A stretch of 15,629 nucleotides of DNA from Lentisphaeria bacterium UBA4640 (GCA_002405835.1 DHMO01000061.1:1-15629); one strand, 5' to 3'; shown: positions 4,836 to 13,332, counted from the first letter of the stretch. Made by a program: numbers and translations. The notes: a model not told the origin generated them from the sequence alone.

Positions 4836-6964
4836 AAAACACCATGCACTTCCGGAAAATCGGCGGAAGCCGTCAGCTCGTGCTCGACAAGGCGGAAAAC
4901 CTCGAACAGATTCTCCTGCTCGACGAGGCCTACTGGGCAGTCAACGCCATGCCCGTCGAAGCGGCCGTCACCGACCCCGAATTCCTAACCTTCCTCGACG
5001 CCGATGCCAACAAGCGCATCCGTCCAGCCGAACTCAAAGATGCAATTGCATGGCTCATCTCCATTCTGCGCGACTATCAGGGAATCGACGCCGGAAGCGA
5101 CATTCTCGCGCTCGACGCCCTCAACACGGAACTTCCCGAGGGAAAAGACCTTCACGCGGCCGCCAAACTCGTGCTCGACAATCTCGCCGCCGAGGACAAG
5201 GCGCATCTTTCGCTCGCTCAGATCCGCGACAAGAAAAGCATCATCGCCGCCAGCAACAGCAACGGTGACGGCATCATCACCCCCTGCAACACCTCCGATC
5301 CGTTCATCGGAACCTGCATCAGCGACATTATCGCCTGCTGCGGTTCCAAACAGGACCTGAGCGGACTTCCCGGAATCGACGCAGAAATTCTCGACGGTTT
5401 CATCAAGACCGGCACGGCTCAGCTCGAGTGGCTCAAGCTCGGACGCGACAACGCCGCGGTTTCTCCCTACGGCGAGCGCGCACCGGATTTCTACACGCTC
5501 TTCGACGCGCTCCGAGCCAAAGTCAATGAATTTTTCTTCTTCTGCGGCGGTATGCTCGACAGCGAAACCAGATTCGGCTCCACCGTCAAAACCGACCCGA
5601 TGAATACAGAAGAGATGCGCGCATTCATCGAAAAAGCGCCCATTGCAATCCCCGTTCACTCCGCCGAACTCTCGCTTAAAGAGTGGATCAATCCGAACTG
5701 GCGCGAAAAACTCGAAAATTTCCTTGTGCTTGCAAATGAACTCAAAACCGTCGCGAATCCCGAGGTTCTGACCGAAAAGGAGTGGCGCGCAATCGAAAAG
5801 AGCTTTGTCGTCCGCACCAAATGGTATGCAACGAAAGCGGACAACAAGTTCGACGCACTTTCGTTGGAACAGCTCGAATCCTATCTCGCGGAAAGCAACA
5901 TTGCGGCTCTGCGGAAAATGATGGAAATCGACCTTTCGGTTGCAAAGGAAATCGCCGCATGCGAACAGCTCAAAAAACTCATTCTCTACCAGAAACACAT
6001 GCTGGATTTCGTCAACAACTTTGTCAATCTCGGACGCCTCTTTGACCCGAACAGGCTCTCGATGATCCAGCCCGGCGTGCTGACAATGGATTCCCGCCGG
6101 TTCACCCTCGCTTCGATTGTAACCGACCTTGCGGAGCACAAAAAGATTGTCCAGCGAAGCGACATCTGCGTCATGTACCTCGAACTGACGACGGGCAAAG
6201 TCGGCGCGATCCGCAAAATGACGCTTGCGGTTGCGATCACCTCCGGAACGATGCGCAACATCTTCGTCGGCAAACGCGGTGTTTACTGCACCTCCGACGG
6301 TGTGGAATGGGATGCGAAAGTCATAGACCTTGTTCAGCAGCCGGTCTCCTTCACCGAAGCGCTCCAGGCGCCGTTCTTCCGGTTCGGCGAGTTTATGGGC
6401 AAGCAGGCCGACCGTTTCTTCTCGACGAAAGTCCAGAACATGGAGAAGGATGTGACAACCACGGTTTCCCAGGCGGCCAACGCCAAACTTCCGGCGGCGC
6501 CCGCGAAAGCGCAGACGCCGGCAATCAGCGGTTCGATGATGCTGATGGGCGGCGGAGTCGGACTTGCCGCTCTCGGTTCCTCCGTTGCCTTCATGGCGAA
6601 TTCGCTGAAAGATGTTTCCGTCTGGAATATCGTAATGGTGTTTTTCGGAATCATCCTTGTGATCAGCGGACCGATCATGCTGGTTTCCGTGGTGAAATTA
6701 ATCCGCCGCAACGTTTCGGACTTTTTTGCCGCGAGCGGCTGGGCGATCAACCCGAAGATGCGTCTTTCCCGCCGGATGGGACGTCTGTTCACCTATTCCC
6801 CGAAGTTCCCGAAGAGCATATTCCTGCGCGGCGACGTGGTAACGCTTTTCTCGAAGAACTTTGACCGGAGCCCGAATCCGTTCTCTGTCTTTCTGCTGAT
6901 TCTGGTGCTGCTCGCCTGCGGCTTTGCCGCCGGATACGTGCTCTACCTCTATTTCGGCATCTGA
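4832..6964 (+). CDS. EF-hand-like multi-domain membrane protein of unknown function (710 aa)
   Basis: I do not recognise a named family. Residues 1-550 are soluble and mostly alpha-helical in composition. A loop at 56-67 (D56, D58, N60, I63, E67) matches the twelve-residue calcium-binding EF-hand pattern except for Lys instead of Gly at position six. A second, weaker one at 142-153 has N142, N144, D146, G147, I149 and N153. Further regions hold a Cys pair at 169-170 and a beta-rich stretch around 413-505. After an Ala/Pro-rich linker (551-566) come three likely membrane segments near 569-590, 598-622 and 683-707, so the bulk probably faces one side of the membrane from a C-terminal anchor. 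AAGGA (4821-4825) precedes the ATG. Coupling to the wecA-like gene suggests a role linked to envelope glycan synthesis, which is inference only. Confidence 0.8.
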   Translation: MKNTMHFRKIGGSRQLVLDKAENLEQILLLDEAYWAVNAMPVEAAVTDPEFLTFLDADANKRIRPAELKDAIAWLISILRDYQGIDAGSDILALDALNTELPEGKDLHAAAKLVLDNLAAEDKAHLSLAQIRDKKSIIAASNSNGDGIITPCNTSDPFIGTCISDIIACCGSKQDLSGLPGIDAEILDGFIKTGTAQLEWLKLGRDNAAVSPYGERAPDFYTLFDALRAKVNEFFFFCGGMLDSETRFGSTVKTDPMNTEEMRAFIEKAPIAIPVHSAELSLKEWINPNWREKLENFLVLANELKTVANPEVLTEKEWRAIEKSFVVRTKWYATKADNKFDALSLEQLESYLAESNIAALRKMMEIDLSVAKEIAACEQLKKLILYQKHMLDFVNNFVNLGRLFDPNRLSMIQPGVLTMDSRRFTLASIVTDLAEHKKIVQRSDICVMYLELTTGKVGAIRKMTLAVAITSGTMRNIFVGKRGVYCTSDGVEWDAKVIDLVQQPVSFTEALQAPFFRFGEFMGKQADRFFSTKVQNMEKDVTTTVSQAANAKLPAAPAKAQTPAISGSMMLMGGGVGLAALGSSVAFMANSLKDVSVWNIVMVFFGIILVISGPIMLVSVVKLIRRNVSDFFAASGWAINPKMRLSRRMGRLFTYSPKFPKSIFLRGDVVTLFSKNFDRSPNPFSVFLLILVLLACGFAAGYVLYLYFGI

Positions 6965-6969
6965 CTTTC

Positions 6970-7011
6970 ATCCGGCAGTCGCGCCGGCCAGACTAGGCTG
7001 CCGGATTTTTT
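6970..7011 (+). terminator. Rho-independent terminator after the EF-hand membrane protein gene
   Basis: A perfect nine-base inverted repeat, ATCCGGCAG (6970-6978) and CTGCCGGAT (6998-7006), is followed by an unbroken T-run to 7011. The 19-base loop contains further G/C pairing potential. It separates the wecA operon from the homoserine dehydrogenase promoter. Confidence 0.85.
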
Positions 7012-7062
7012 ACTCTACAAAACCGCTTCCGCAGGAAAATACGGGATGAGAGTAAAAAAAAA

Positions 7063-7091
7063 TTGAAAAACTTCGGTTCGCGTGCTATATT
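7063..7091 (+). promoter_or_regulatory. Promoter of the hom-aspartokinase operon
   Basis: TTGAAA (7063-7068), 17 bp, then TATATT (7086-7091) with an extended -10 TGC just before it. An A-rich stretch (7054-7062) directly upstream could act as an UP element. The leader is about 35 nt with AAGGAG at 7121-7126. No leader peptide or attenuator fits in this space. Confidence 0.75.
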
Positions 7092-7132
7092 AAGCAGTTA
7101 TCGTACAAAACTAACCTAAAAAGGAGTTCCCC

Positions 7133-8422
7133 GTGAAGGAGCTTGGAATTGGAATTATTGGATTCGGAACCGTGGGCGCCGGCGTTGCCGACTGCCTTAT
7201 TAAAAACGGTGAAGTTATTGCGAAACGTACCGGTGTGAAACCGGTCATCCGGAAAATCGCCGATCTCGATATCGTGCGCGACCGCGGCGTCAAAGTCCCG
7301 CAGGAAGTCCTGACGACTGACGCGATGGAGGCGATCGAAACCTGCGAGGTCATTGTTGAACTCGTCGGCGGAACCACATTCGCAAAAACGATTATTCTCG
7401 AAGCTCTGAAACGCGGAAAACCGGTTGTCACCGCAAACAAAGCCCTGCTCGCCAAGTACGGAGAAGAGCTGTTCGCTGAAGCCGAAAAATCCGGAGCCGA
7501 CATTTTTTATGAAGCCAGTGTCGGCGGCGGCATCCCGATCATCAAGAGTCTCCGCGAAGGTCTTGTCGGCAACCGCATCAACAAAATCTACGGTATCCTC
7601 AACGGCACCTGCAACTATATCCTCACCCGCATGGAACGCGATCAGGCAGACTTCAAAGAGGTTCTCGCGGATGCCCAGAAACTCGGTTACGCCGAAGCCA
7701 ACCCGTCGCTCGACATCGACGGATTCGACACCGCACACAAGGCAACCATTGCCGCTTCGCTCGCATACGGCAACTGGTTCGGCATGGATCCGGTCTACGT
7801 CGAAGGCATTACCGAAATCACCCTTGATGAAATCAAGCTCACCAATGAGCTCGGATACAAAATCAAGCTCCTCGCAATCATCAAACAGGATGAGGGAAAT
7901 GTGGAAATCCGCGTCCATCCGACCCTGATTCCGAAGCACTCCATGCTCGCGAAAGTGGATGACGTCTTCAATGCCGTCATGGTCAACGGCGACTTTGTCG
8001 GCGACACGATGTTTTACGGACGCGGCGCCGGACGCAACGCCACTGCCAGCGCGGTTGTCGCGGACATCACAGACGTCTGCCTGAACCTGACCGTCGGCTC
8101 CTCGCGCCGCATCCCCGGTTTTGTCGCAGGCAACCTTTACAACAAGGTTCTGCCCATCGACAACGTCAAGTCCCGCTACTATCTGAGCCTTCAGGTTGCC
8201 GACGAGCCGGGTGTGCTTGCCCGCATCACCAACATCCTCGCAGCCTGGAACATCAGCATCTCCAGCGTCGTGCAGAAGGAACGCAAGGGCGAGGAAAACG
8301 TTTCGCTTGTCATTCTCTCGCATCTCTGCGAAGAGAAGAGCATGAAAGCCGCGATTTCCGAAATCAACGCGCTTGCGGAAGTCCGCAACAATGTCAAATT
8401 CATCCGAATCGAGGATCTCTGA
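7133..8422 (+). CDS. hom: Homoserine dehydrogenase with C-terminal ACT domain (429 aa)
   Basis: The enzyme reduces aspartate-4-semialdehyde to homoserine, the branch point to threonine and methionine. The NAD(P)-binding loop is G10-F-G12-T-V-G15. The catalytic region contains TANKALLAKYG (100-110), NGTCNYILTRM (157-167) and LDIDGFDTAHK (193-203). Residues about 348-429 form an ACT domain (YYLSLQVADEPGVLARI), the usual site of amino-acid feedback, so allosteric control by threonine is likely. The length is typical of the long monofunctional form. Translation starts at GTG 7133, seven bases after AAGGAG; no better ATG lies nearby. The aspartokinase gene follows after two bases, so the two steps of the pathway are co-expressed. 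Confidence 0.95.
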   Translation: MKELGIGIIGFGTVGAGVADCLIKNGEVIAKRTGVKPVIRKIADLDIVRDRGVKVPQEVLTTDAMEAIETCEVIVELVGGTTFAKTIILEALKRGKPVVTANKALLAKYGEELFAEAEKSGADIFYEASVGGGIPIIKSLREGLVGNRINKIYGILNGTCNYILTRMERDQADFKEVLADAQKLGYAEANPSLDIDGFDTAHKATIAASLAYGNWFGMDPVYVEGITEITLDEIKLTNELGYKIKLLAIIKQDEGNVEIRVHPTLIPKHSMLAKVDDVFNAVMVNGDFVGDTMFYGRGAGRNATASAVVADITDVCLNLTVGSSRRIPGFVAGNLYNKVLPIDNVKSRYYLSLQVADEPGVLARITNILAAWNISISSVVQKERKGEENVSLVILSHLCEEKSMKAAISEINALAEVRNNVKFIRIEDL

Positions 8423-8424
8423 GC

Positions 8425-9831
8425 ATGAGCGGTTTTCATACGGTAGAAAAAATCGGCGGAACCTCCATGACGCGTTTCGGCGACGTCATGCGCAACGTCA
8501 TCATCGGCAAGCGCCAGGGCAATGAGCTCTACAACCGCATCTTCGTGGTTTCCGCATACGGCGGCATTACAAATCTGCTGCTGGAAAACAAAAAGACCGG
8601 CGCGCCCGGAATCTACGGTTTCTTCGCGAAAGACTCCGCGGAATGGCGTCCCGCGCTCGAAAAGACCCGCGAGGAAATGCTGCGTCTCAACCGCACATTC
8701 GAGGATATCGGACTCGATATCGCAAAGGCGGATGAATTTGTCAACCAGCGTCTCGACGGACTGATCGTCTCTCTTGAGAACATCATGTCGCTGCGGACGT
8801 TCGGTCACTTCAAACCGAAAGAGTATCTGCCCGCCGCACGTGAATTTCTCGCGGCGGTCGGTGAAGCGCACAGCGCGTACAACTCCGCGCTGATTCTTCA
8901 GGCGAACGGCGTGAATGCCCGTTTTGTCGATCTTTCCGGCTGGAAGTCGATGGAGAATCTTGATCTTGACCGTGCAATTCTCAAGGCGTTTGAGGGCATT
9001 GATTTCGCGCATGAAATGCCGATTGTCACCGGCTACGTCAAGTGCGATCAGGGCATCATGAAGACTTTCGACCGCGGCTACAGCGAAATCACGTTCAGCA
9101 AGATCGCGGTTCTCACTCACGCCCGCGAAGGCGTGATCCACAAGGAATTCCACCTTTCAACCGGCGACCCGAAACTCATCGGCGAGGACAAGGTGCAGGT
9201 CATCGGCAATACGAACTTCGACATTGCCGACCAGCTTTCCGACATGGGCATGGAGGCGATCCACCCGAAAGCCGCAAAGGAAATGGAGATTCAGAACATT
9301 CCGATCCGCGTCAAAAACGCATTCGATCCGGAACATCCCGGAACCCTCATCAGCCGCGACTACGTTTCCCCCGTCCCGCGCGTCGAAATGATCTGCGGAC
9401 GCAATGACATCGACGCGATTGAAGTTCACGATCCGCGCATGGTCGGTGAGCCTGGATATGACCACGAGCTGACCGCGTGTCTCAAGAACAACCACATCAG
9501 CTACATCGCGAAGACGACGAACGCGAACACCATTACGCACTTTGTCTCCGAGCGTGCGAAGACGCTGGATGCATGTCTGGAAGAGATCCGCTCCAAGTTC
9601 CCGGATTCCAAAGTCGAGATTTTCAAGCTCGGCATTATTTCCGTGATTGGAACGAACATGCGCGTTCCCGGGTTCCTGACCCGTGCGGCGAAAGCGCTGT
9701 ACGATTCGAAAATCAACGTCCTTGCGCTTGACCAGACGATGCGTCAGGTGAACATTCAGTTCATGGTCAACCGCGATGACTTCAAGAATGCGCAGATTGT
9801 TCTGCACCGCGAATTCGTGGAAAAGCAATAA
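8425..9831 (+). CDS. Aspartate kinase, Ask_Ect-like subtype (468 aa)
   Basis: The enzyme phosphorylates aspartate, the first step toward lysine, threonine and methionine. The N-terminal HTVEKIGGTSMTRF (5-18) replaces the KFGGTS signature of ordinary LysC. It is followed by YNRIFVVSAYGGITNLLLE (36-54), FDRGYSEITFSKIAV (215-229), IHKEFHLSTGDP (238-249) and ADQLSDMGMEAIHPKAA (268-284). From memory these are the hallmarks of Ask_Ect, the specialised aspartokinase encoded with ectoine genes in halotolerant proteobacteria. Two ACT repeats occupy about 330-468. No ectABC gene is seen here; instead it lies two bases after hom with no clear ribosome-binding site, so it depends on coupling. Aspartate kinase function is firm; the subtype is recognised from motif memory. 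Confidence 0.92.
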   Translation: MSGFHTVEKIGGTSMTRFGDVMRNVIIGKRQGNELYNRIFVVSAYGGITNLLLENKKTGAPGIYGFFAKDSAEWRPALEKTREEMLRLNRTFEDIGLDIAKADEFVNQRLDGLIVSLENIMSLRTFGHFKPKEYLPAAREFLAAVGEAHSAYNSALILQANGVNARFVDLSGWKSMENLDLDRAILKAFEGIDFAHEMPIVTGYVKCDQGIMKTFDRGYSEITFSKIAVLTHAREGVIHKEFHLSTGDPKLIGEDKVQVIGNTNFDIADQLSDMGMEAIHPKAAKEMEIQNIPIRVKNAFDPEHPGTLISRDYVSPVPRVEMICGRNDIDAIEVHDPRMVGEPGYDHELTACLKNNHISYIAKTTNANTITHFVSERAKTLDACLEEIRSKFPDSKVEIFKLGIISVIGTNMRVPGFLTRAAKALYDSKINVLALDQTMRQVNIQFMVNRDDFKNAQIVLHREFVEKQ

Positions 9832-9847
9832 GAAAACTTATTCCCGG

Positions 9848-9874
9848 AACGGCGGCTGAAAATGCCGCCGTTTT
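9848..9874 (+). terminator. Hairpin with short T-run after aspartokinase
   Basis: A perfect nine-base stem AACGGCGGC (9848-9856) / GCCGCCGTT (9864-9872) with a seven-base loop is followed by only TTTT, then C. It may terminate only partly, allowing some read-through into the methyltransferase gene 24 bp downstream, for which no separate promoter is evident in this gap. Confidence 0.7.
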
Positions 9875-9897
9875 CATATAGCAGAAGGGGCTCTGAA

Positions 9898-11739
9898 ATG
9901 CAAAACAAACTGAAAGAGGCGCTCGAAAACAAAGTTCTGGTTTTCGACGGCGCCATGGGAACTGAAATCTACCGCCGGAACTTCTTCGTCAACACCTCTT
10001 ACGAGAATCTCTGTCTGACCAATCCGAAGGTGATCGGCGAAATCCACAAGAGCTATCTCGATGCGGGCGCCGAAGTGCTGACCGCGAACTCTTATGGTGC
10101 GAATTTCAATAAACTCGCGAAATTCGGGCTTGCTGAACGTCTGGAAGAGATCAACCGCGCGGCTGTCCGCATCGCAAAAACGGCGGCGGACGGAAAAGCG
10201 CTCGTTGCGGCATCCGTCGGCCCGGTCGGAGATATTCCGAAGGGTACGGCCTGCACAAAAGAACACGCGGTTGAAATGATCGCGGAACAGGTTCGCGCGC
10301 TCGTGAAAGAGGAACCCGATTTCATTCTGTTTGAAACGCTCCGTTCGCTTTATGATGTGGAAATTGCAATTGCCGCTCTTGAAGCCGCCGCGCCGGAATA
10401 TCCTTACATGATCAGCGTTCAGCTTGACCGCAACGCCATGACTCAGAGCGGAGACGACGTTTCCGCAATCCTCGCGTTTCTTGCGGAGGCGAAGCATCAG
10501 CCGACGGCGTTCGGACTCAACTGCAGTCCCGGACCCGGAGCCGCACTTGCGGCGTTCGAGAAATTCACACACCACTGTGCATATCCGGTCGTCATTCAGC
10601 CGAACGCCGGCATGCCGCAGAATGTGGACAACCGCATGATCTACATGAGCAGTCCGGAATACTTCACAACTTACGCAATGCGCTGCATCGCTCTCGGTGC
10701 GCGCGGCGTCGGCGGCTGCTGCGGAACCACACCGGATCATATCCGCGATATGGCGCGGAGCATCAACCCAATGGCGAAAATCGAGCGTGCGGCAAAGGTT
10801 CAGGTCGCTGCGGCTGAAGCACCGCTGAAGGACCCCGTCCCGACTGCGGAAAAATCATCGCTGGCGAAGAAACTTGCAAACCATGAATGGGTTTATACGG
10901 TGGAAATCGTTCCGCCGCAAGGATATCTGCTCGCGCAGACCGTGGAGAAATCGAAACTCTGCGCGGCTGCCGGATTCGACGCCGTGAACATTCCGGACGG
11001 CCCCCGCGCCAGTTCGCGCGTTTCACCGCTCGTCACCGCGTACAAGATTCAGGAAGGGGCGGGAATTGAGACGATTCTCCATTTCTGCTGCCGCGACAAA
11101 AACCTCATCGGGATGCAGGCGGATCTTCTCGGCTGCGCGGCGATGAATATCAACAACATCCTCTTTATCACCGGTGACCCGCCGAAGCTGGGCGACTACC
11201 CGTTCGCGTCGGGCGTGTTCGACATGGATTCCATCGGCATGGTGCGCGTCCAGAGCCGTCTGAACCGGGGAGTCGACCTCGCCGGAAAGCCGATTGATGC
11301 GCCGACAAAAGCGTTTATCGCCGTCGGAGCTGACCCGAACGCGCTGGACATGGAACGGGAAATCCGCCGTTCGCGCGAGAAAATCGAAGCGGGCGCCGAA
11401 GCGTTCATCACCCAGCCTGTGTTTGACATTGAGCCGCTTCTCCGTTTCATTGATGCGGTTCCCGAACTCCGCGATGGCACGATTCCGGTGATTGCAGGCA
11501 TCTGGCCGCTGGCGAGTTACCGCAACGCCGAGTTCATGCGCAATGAAGTTCCCGGCGTCGTCGTTCCCGATTCCGTCATGGAGCGCATGGCGAAACCGGC
11601 GACGAAGGAGGAACAGCGCGAAGTCGGCATTCAGATTGCACGGGAGGCGATCGCCGCCATCCGCGGACGCGTCGCCGGAGCGCAGATCAGCGCTCCGTTC
11701 GGCAATGTCAACACGGCAATTGCGGTGATGCGCAAATAA
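9898..11739 (+). CDS. Bifunctional homocysteine S-methyltransferase / methylenetetrahydrofolate reductase (613 aa)
   Basis: Residues 1 to about 295 are a zinc-dependent homocysteine methyltransferase barrel. It opens with VFDGAMGTEIYRR (15-27) and has the three zinc cysteines C209 (GLNCSPGP) and C274-C275 (GGCCGTTP). After an Ala-rich linker, residues about 320-613 are a flavin-dependent MTHFR barrel starting with YTVEIVPPQG (333-342), where E336 matches the catalytic Glu. LFITGDPP (422-429) is also typical. The same fusion is known as YitJ in Bacillus. There is no cobalamin domain, so the methyl route to homocysteine (separate corrinoid protein, betaine or S-methylmethionine-type donor) is open. 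The start ATG 9898 follows AGAAGGGG by seven bases; the frame extends 36 bases upstream into the hairpin but without a ribosome-binding site. The neighbouring hom and aspartokinase genes make methionine synthesis the likely role. Confidence 0.9.
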   Translation: MQNKLKEALENKVLVFDGAMGTEIYRRNFFVNTSYENLCLTNPKVIGEIHKSYLDAGAEVLTANSYGANFNKLAKFGLAERLEEINRAAVRIAKTAADGKALVAASVGPVGDIPKGTACTKEHAVEMIAEQVRALVKEEPDFILFETLRSLYDVEIAIAALEAAAPEYPYMISVQLDRNAMTQSGDDVSAILAFLAEAKHQPTAFGLNCSPGPGAALAAFEKFTHHCAYPVVIQPNAGMPQNVDNRMIYMSSPEYFTTYAMRCIALGARGVGGCCGTTPDHIRDMARSINPMAKIERAAKVQVAAAEAPLKDPVPTAEKSSLAKKLANHEWVYTVEIVPPQGYLLAQTVEKSKLCAAAGFDAVNIPDGPRASSRVSPLVTAYKIQEGAGIETILHFCCRDKNLIGMQADLLGCAAMNINNILFITGDPPKLGDYPFASGVFDMDSIGMVRVQSRLNRGVDLAGKPIDAPTKAFIAVGADPNALDMEREIRRSREKIEAGAEAFITQPVFDIEPLLRFIDAVPELRDGTIPVIAGIWPLASYRNAEFMRNEVPGVVVPDSVMERMAKPATKEEQREVGIQIAREAIAAIRGRVAGAQISAPFGNVNTAIAVMRK

Positions 11740-11753
11740 AAGCGGCTTTTTCT

Positions 11754-11781
11754 CGGGTCCGGGCTTGAATCGGACCCGTTT
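11754..11781 (+). terminator. Hairpin terminator interleaved with the gatB promoter
   Basis: CGGGTCCG (11754-11761) and CGGACCCG (11771-11778) form a perfect eight-base stem with a nine-base loop, followed by TTT only. The T-run is short, so efficiency is uncertain. The loop holds the -35 box of the next promoter. Confidence 0.6.
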
Positions 11782-11793
11782 CCGTGCTATTGT
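11765..11793 (+). promoter_or_regulatory. Promoter of gatB
   Basis: TTGAAT (11765-11770), a 17-bp spacer and TATTGT (11788-11793) preceded by the extended -10 TGC. The spacer contains the right arm of the upstream terminator. The leader is about 27 nt and carries AGGAG (11810-11814). Confidence 0.65.
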
Positions 11794-11826
11794 ACGTTTT
11801 CAAAAAATCAGGAGATTAACATAATC

Positions 11827-13269
11827 ATGGCTGGATATGAAGCTGTTATCGGCTTGGAAGTGCACGTTCAGATAAAAACGGATTCCAAGATGTTCTGCAA
11901 ATGCCCGAACCGTTTCGGGTCTGAACCGAATACAAACGTCTGCCCGGTCTGCATGGGACATCCCGGCGTGCTGCCGACCCCGAACCGCGAGGCAATCCGC
12001 AAAACGGTCATGGCGGGGCTCATGACGGAATGCCGCATTCCGAACCGCAGCAAATTCGACCGCAAGAGCTACTTCTATCCGGATATGCCGAAAAACTACC
12101 AGCTCACTCAGTACGACATGCCGTTCTGTCTCGCCGGTCGCATCCACATTCACGGCAAAGGTTTTTCCGGCGAGGAGATGGCGGACAAGTATATCGGGCT
12201 GACCCGTATTCACCTTGAAGAGGATGTTGCCAAGCTCACGCACTTCGGCGACTGCTCCGGCGTCGACTTCAACCGCGCGGGCGTCCCCCTCATGGAAATC
12301 GTCAGCGAACCCGATATGCGCAGTGCGGACGAGGCATACGCCTATCTCACCGCCCTCAAACAGATCATGCAGTTCGGCGGAATCGGCGACTGCGACATGG
12401 AAAAAGGACAGATGCGCTGTGACGTCAACATCTCCATCCGCCACCGCGGAGACGAGAAGTTCGGAACCAAGATCGAGCTCAAAAACCTCAACAGCTTCCG
12501 CGCCGTTCACCGTGCAATCACCTATGAAATCAAACGCCAGATCATCATGCTTGAAGCCGGAGACGTCATTCATCAGGAGACGCGCGGCTGGAACGACGAT
12601 GTCGGCGAATCCTACCTGATGCGCTCCAAAGAGAATGCGAACGACTACCGCTATTTCCCGGAGCCGGATCTCATGCCCGTCGTTCTTTCCGATGAGGATA
12701 TCGAGGCGATCCGCAAAACTCTTCCGGAGCTTCCCGAACAGAAACGCGAACGTTATGTGAAGGAGTATGCGCTCACCGATTACGATGCGCACGTCATTAC
12801 GCTTGACCGTGATCTTGCCGCATACTTTGAACGCGCCGCGGATAAATCCAAAGCTCCGAAACTTGTGGCAAACTGGGTGATCGGCGACTTCATGCGCCTG
12901 ATCGGCGAAGAGAAAATCGAGATTGCAGACTGCAAAGTCAAACCTGAATCGCTCGCCGCAATGGTCGATATGATCCAGTCCGGCGCAATCAACGGAAAAA
13001 TCGCGAAAACGGTTTTTGAGGAAATGTTCAAGACAGGCAAGGAAGCCGCCGACATCGTGAAGGAGAAGGGACTCGTTCAGGTCTCCGATGAATCCGCAAT
13101 CACGGGCTTTGTCGATCAGGTGATTGCCGCGAATCCCGCACAGGTTCAGCAGTTCAAAGAGGGCAAAACCGCTGTTCTTCAGTACCTGGTCGGTCAGGTG
13201 ATGAAAGCGAGCCGCGGAAAAGCGAACCCGCAGATGGTTCTCAAAATGCTCAAGGAAAAGCTGGGCTGA
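11827..13269 (+). CDS. gatB: Aspartyl/glutamyl-tRNA amidotransferase subunit B (480 aa)
   Basis: GatB is the kinase and amidase-partner subunit of GatCAB, which converts mischarged Glu-tRNA(Gln) or Asp-tRNA(Asn) to the correct amide in the cytoplasm. The N-terminus YEAVIGLEVHVQI is diagnostic, followed by zinc cysteines C24, C26, C39 and C42. YFYPDMPKNYQLTQYDMPF and SEPDMRSADEAYAYL are strongly conserved family segments. The C-terminal tail domain includes the NPAQVQQFKEGKTAVLQYLVGQ and KASRGKANP stretches. Full family length. AGGAG lies twelve bases before the ATG, slightly long, but no nearer start is possible. No gatA or gatC is next to it, so the subunits are scattered in this genome. Presence implies that at least one amide aminoacyl-tRNA is made indirectly. 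Confidence 0.96.
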   Translation: MAGYEAVIGLEVHVQIKTDSKMFCKCPNRFGSEPNTNVCPVCMGHPGVLPTPNREAIRKTVMAGLMTECRIPNRSKFDRKSYFYPDMPKNYQLTQYDMPFCLAGRIHIHGKGFSGEEMADKYIGLTRIHLEEDVAKLTHFGDCSGVDFNRAGVPLMEIVSEPDMRSADEAYAYLTALKQIMQFGGIGDCDMEKGQMRCDVNISIRHRGDEKFGTKIELKNLNSFRAVHRAITYEIKRQIIMLEAGDVIHQETRGWNDDVGESYLMRSKENANDYRYFPEPDLMPVVLSDEDIEAIRKTLPELPEQKRERYVKEYALTDYDAHVITLDRDLAAYFERAADKSKAPKLVANWVIGDFMRLIGEEKIEIADCKVKPESLAAMVDMIQSGAINGKIAKTVFEEMFKTGKEAADIVKEKGLVQVSDESAITGFVDQVIAANPAQVQQFKEGKTAVLQYLVGQVMKASRGKANPQMVLKMLKEKLG

Positions 13270-13288
13270 CCGGTTTCAACTCAATTCG

Positions 13289-13315
13289 CGCGGCGGAACT
13301 TTCCGCCGCGTTTTT
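13289..13315 (+). terminator. Rho-independent terminator after gatB
   Basis: CGCGGCGGA (13289-13297) pairs with TCCGCCGCG (13302-13310) around a four-base loop, followed by TTTTT (13311-13315). It is a compact classic terminator 20 bp after the gatB stop. Confidence 0.85.
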
Positions 13316-13332
13316 CGCATAAGGACATTATC

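Noticed and set aside
7092..7132. Threonine/methionine leader-peptide attenuator before hom
   Set aside because: The leader is about 40 bases with no short frame rich in Thr, Ile or Met and no competing hairpins.
9832..9897. SAM or cobalamin riboswitch before the methyltransferase/MTHFR gene
   Set aside because: The gap is only 66 bases and holds just one hairpin; none of the conserved cores of these riboswitches is present.
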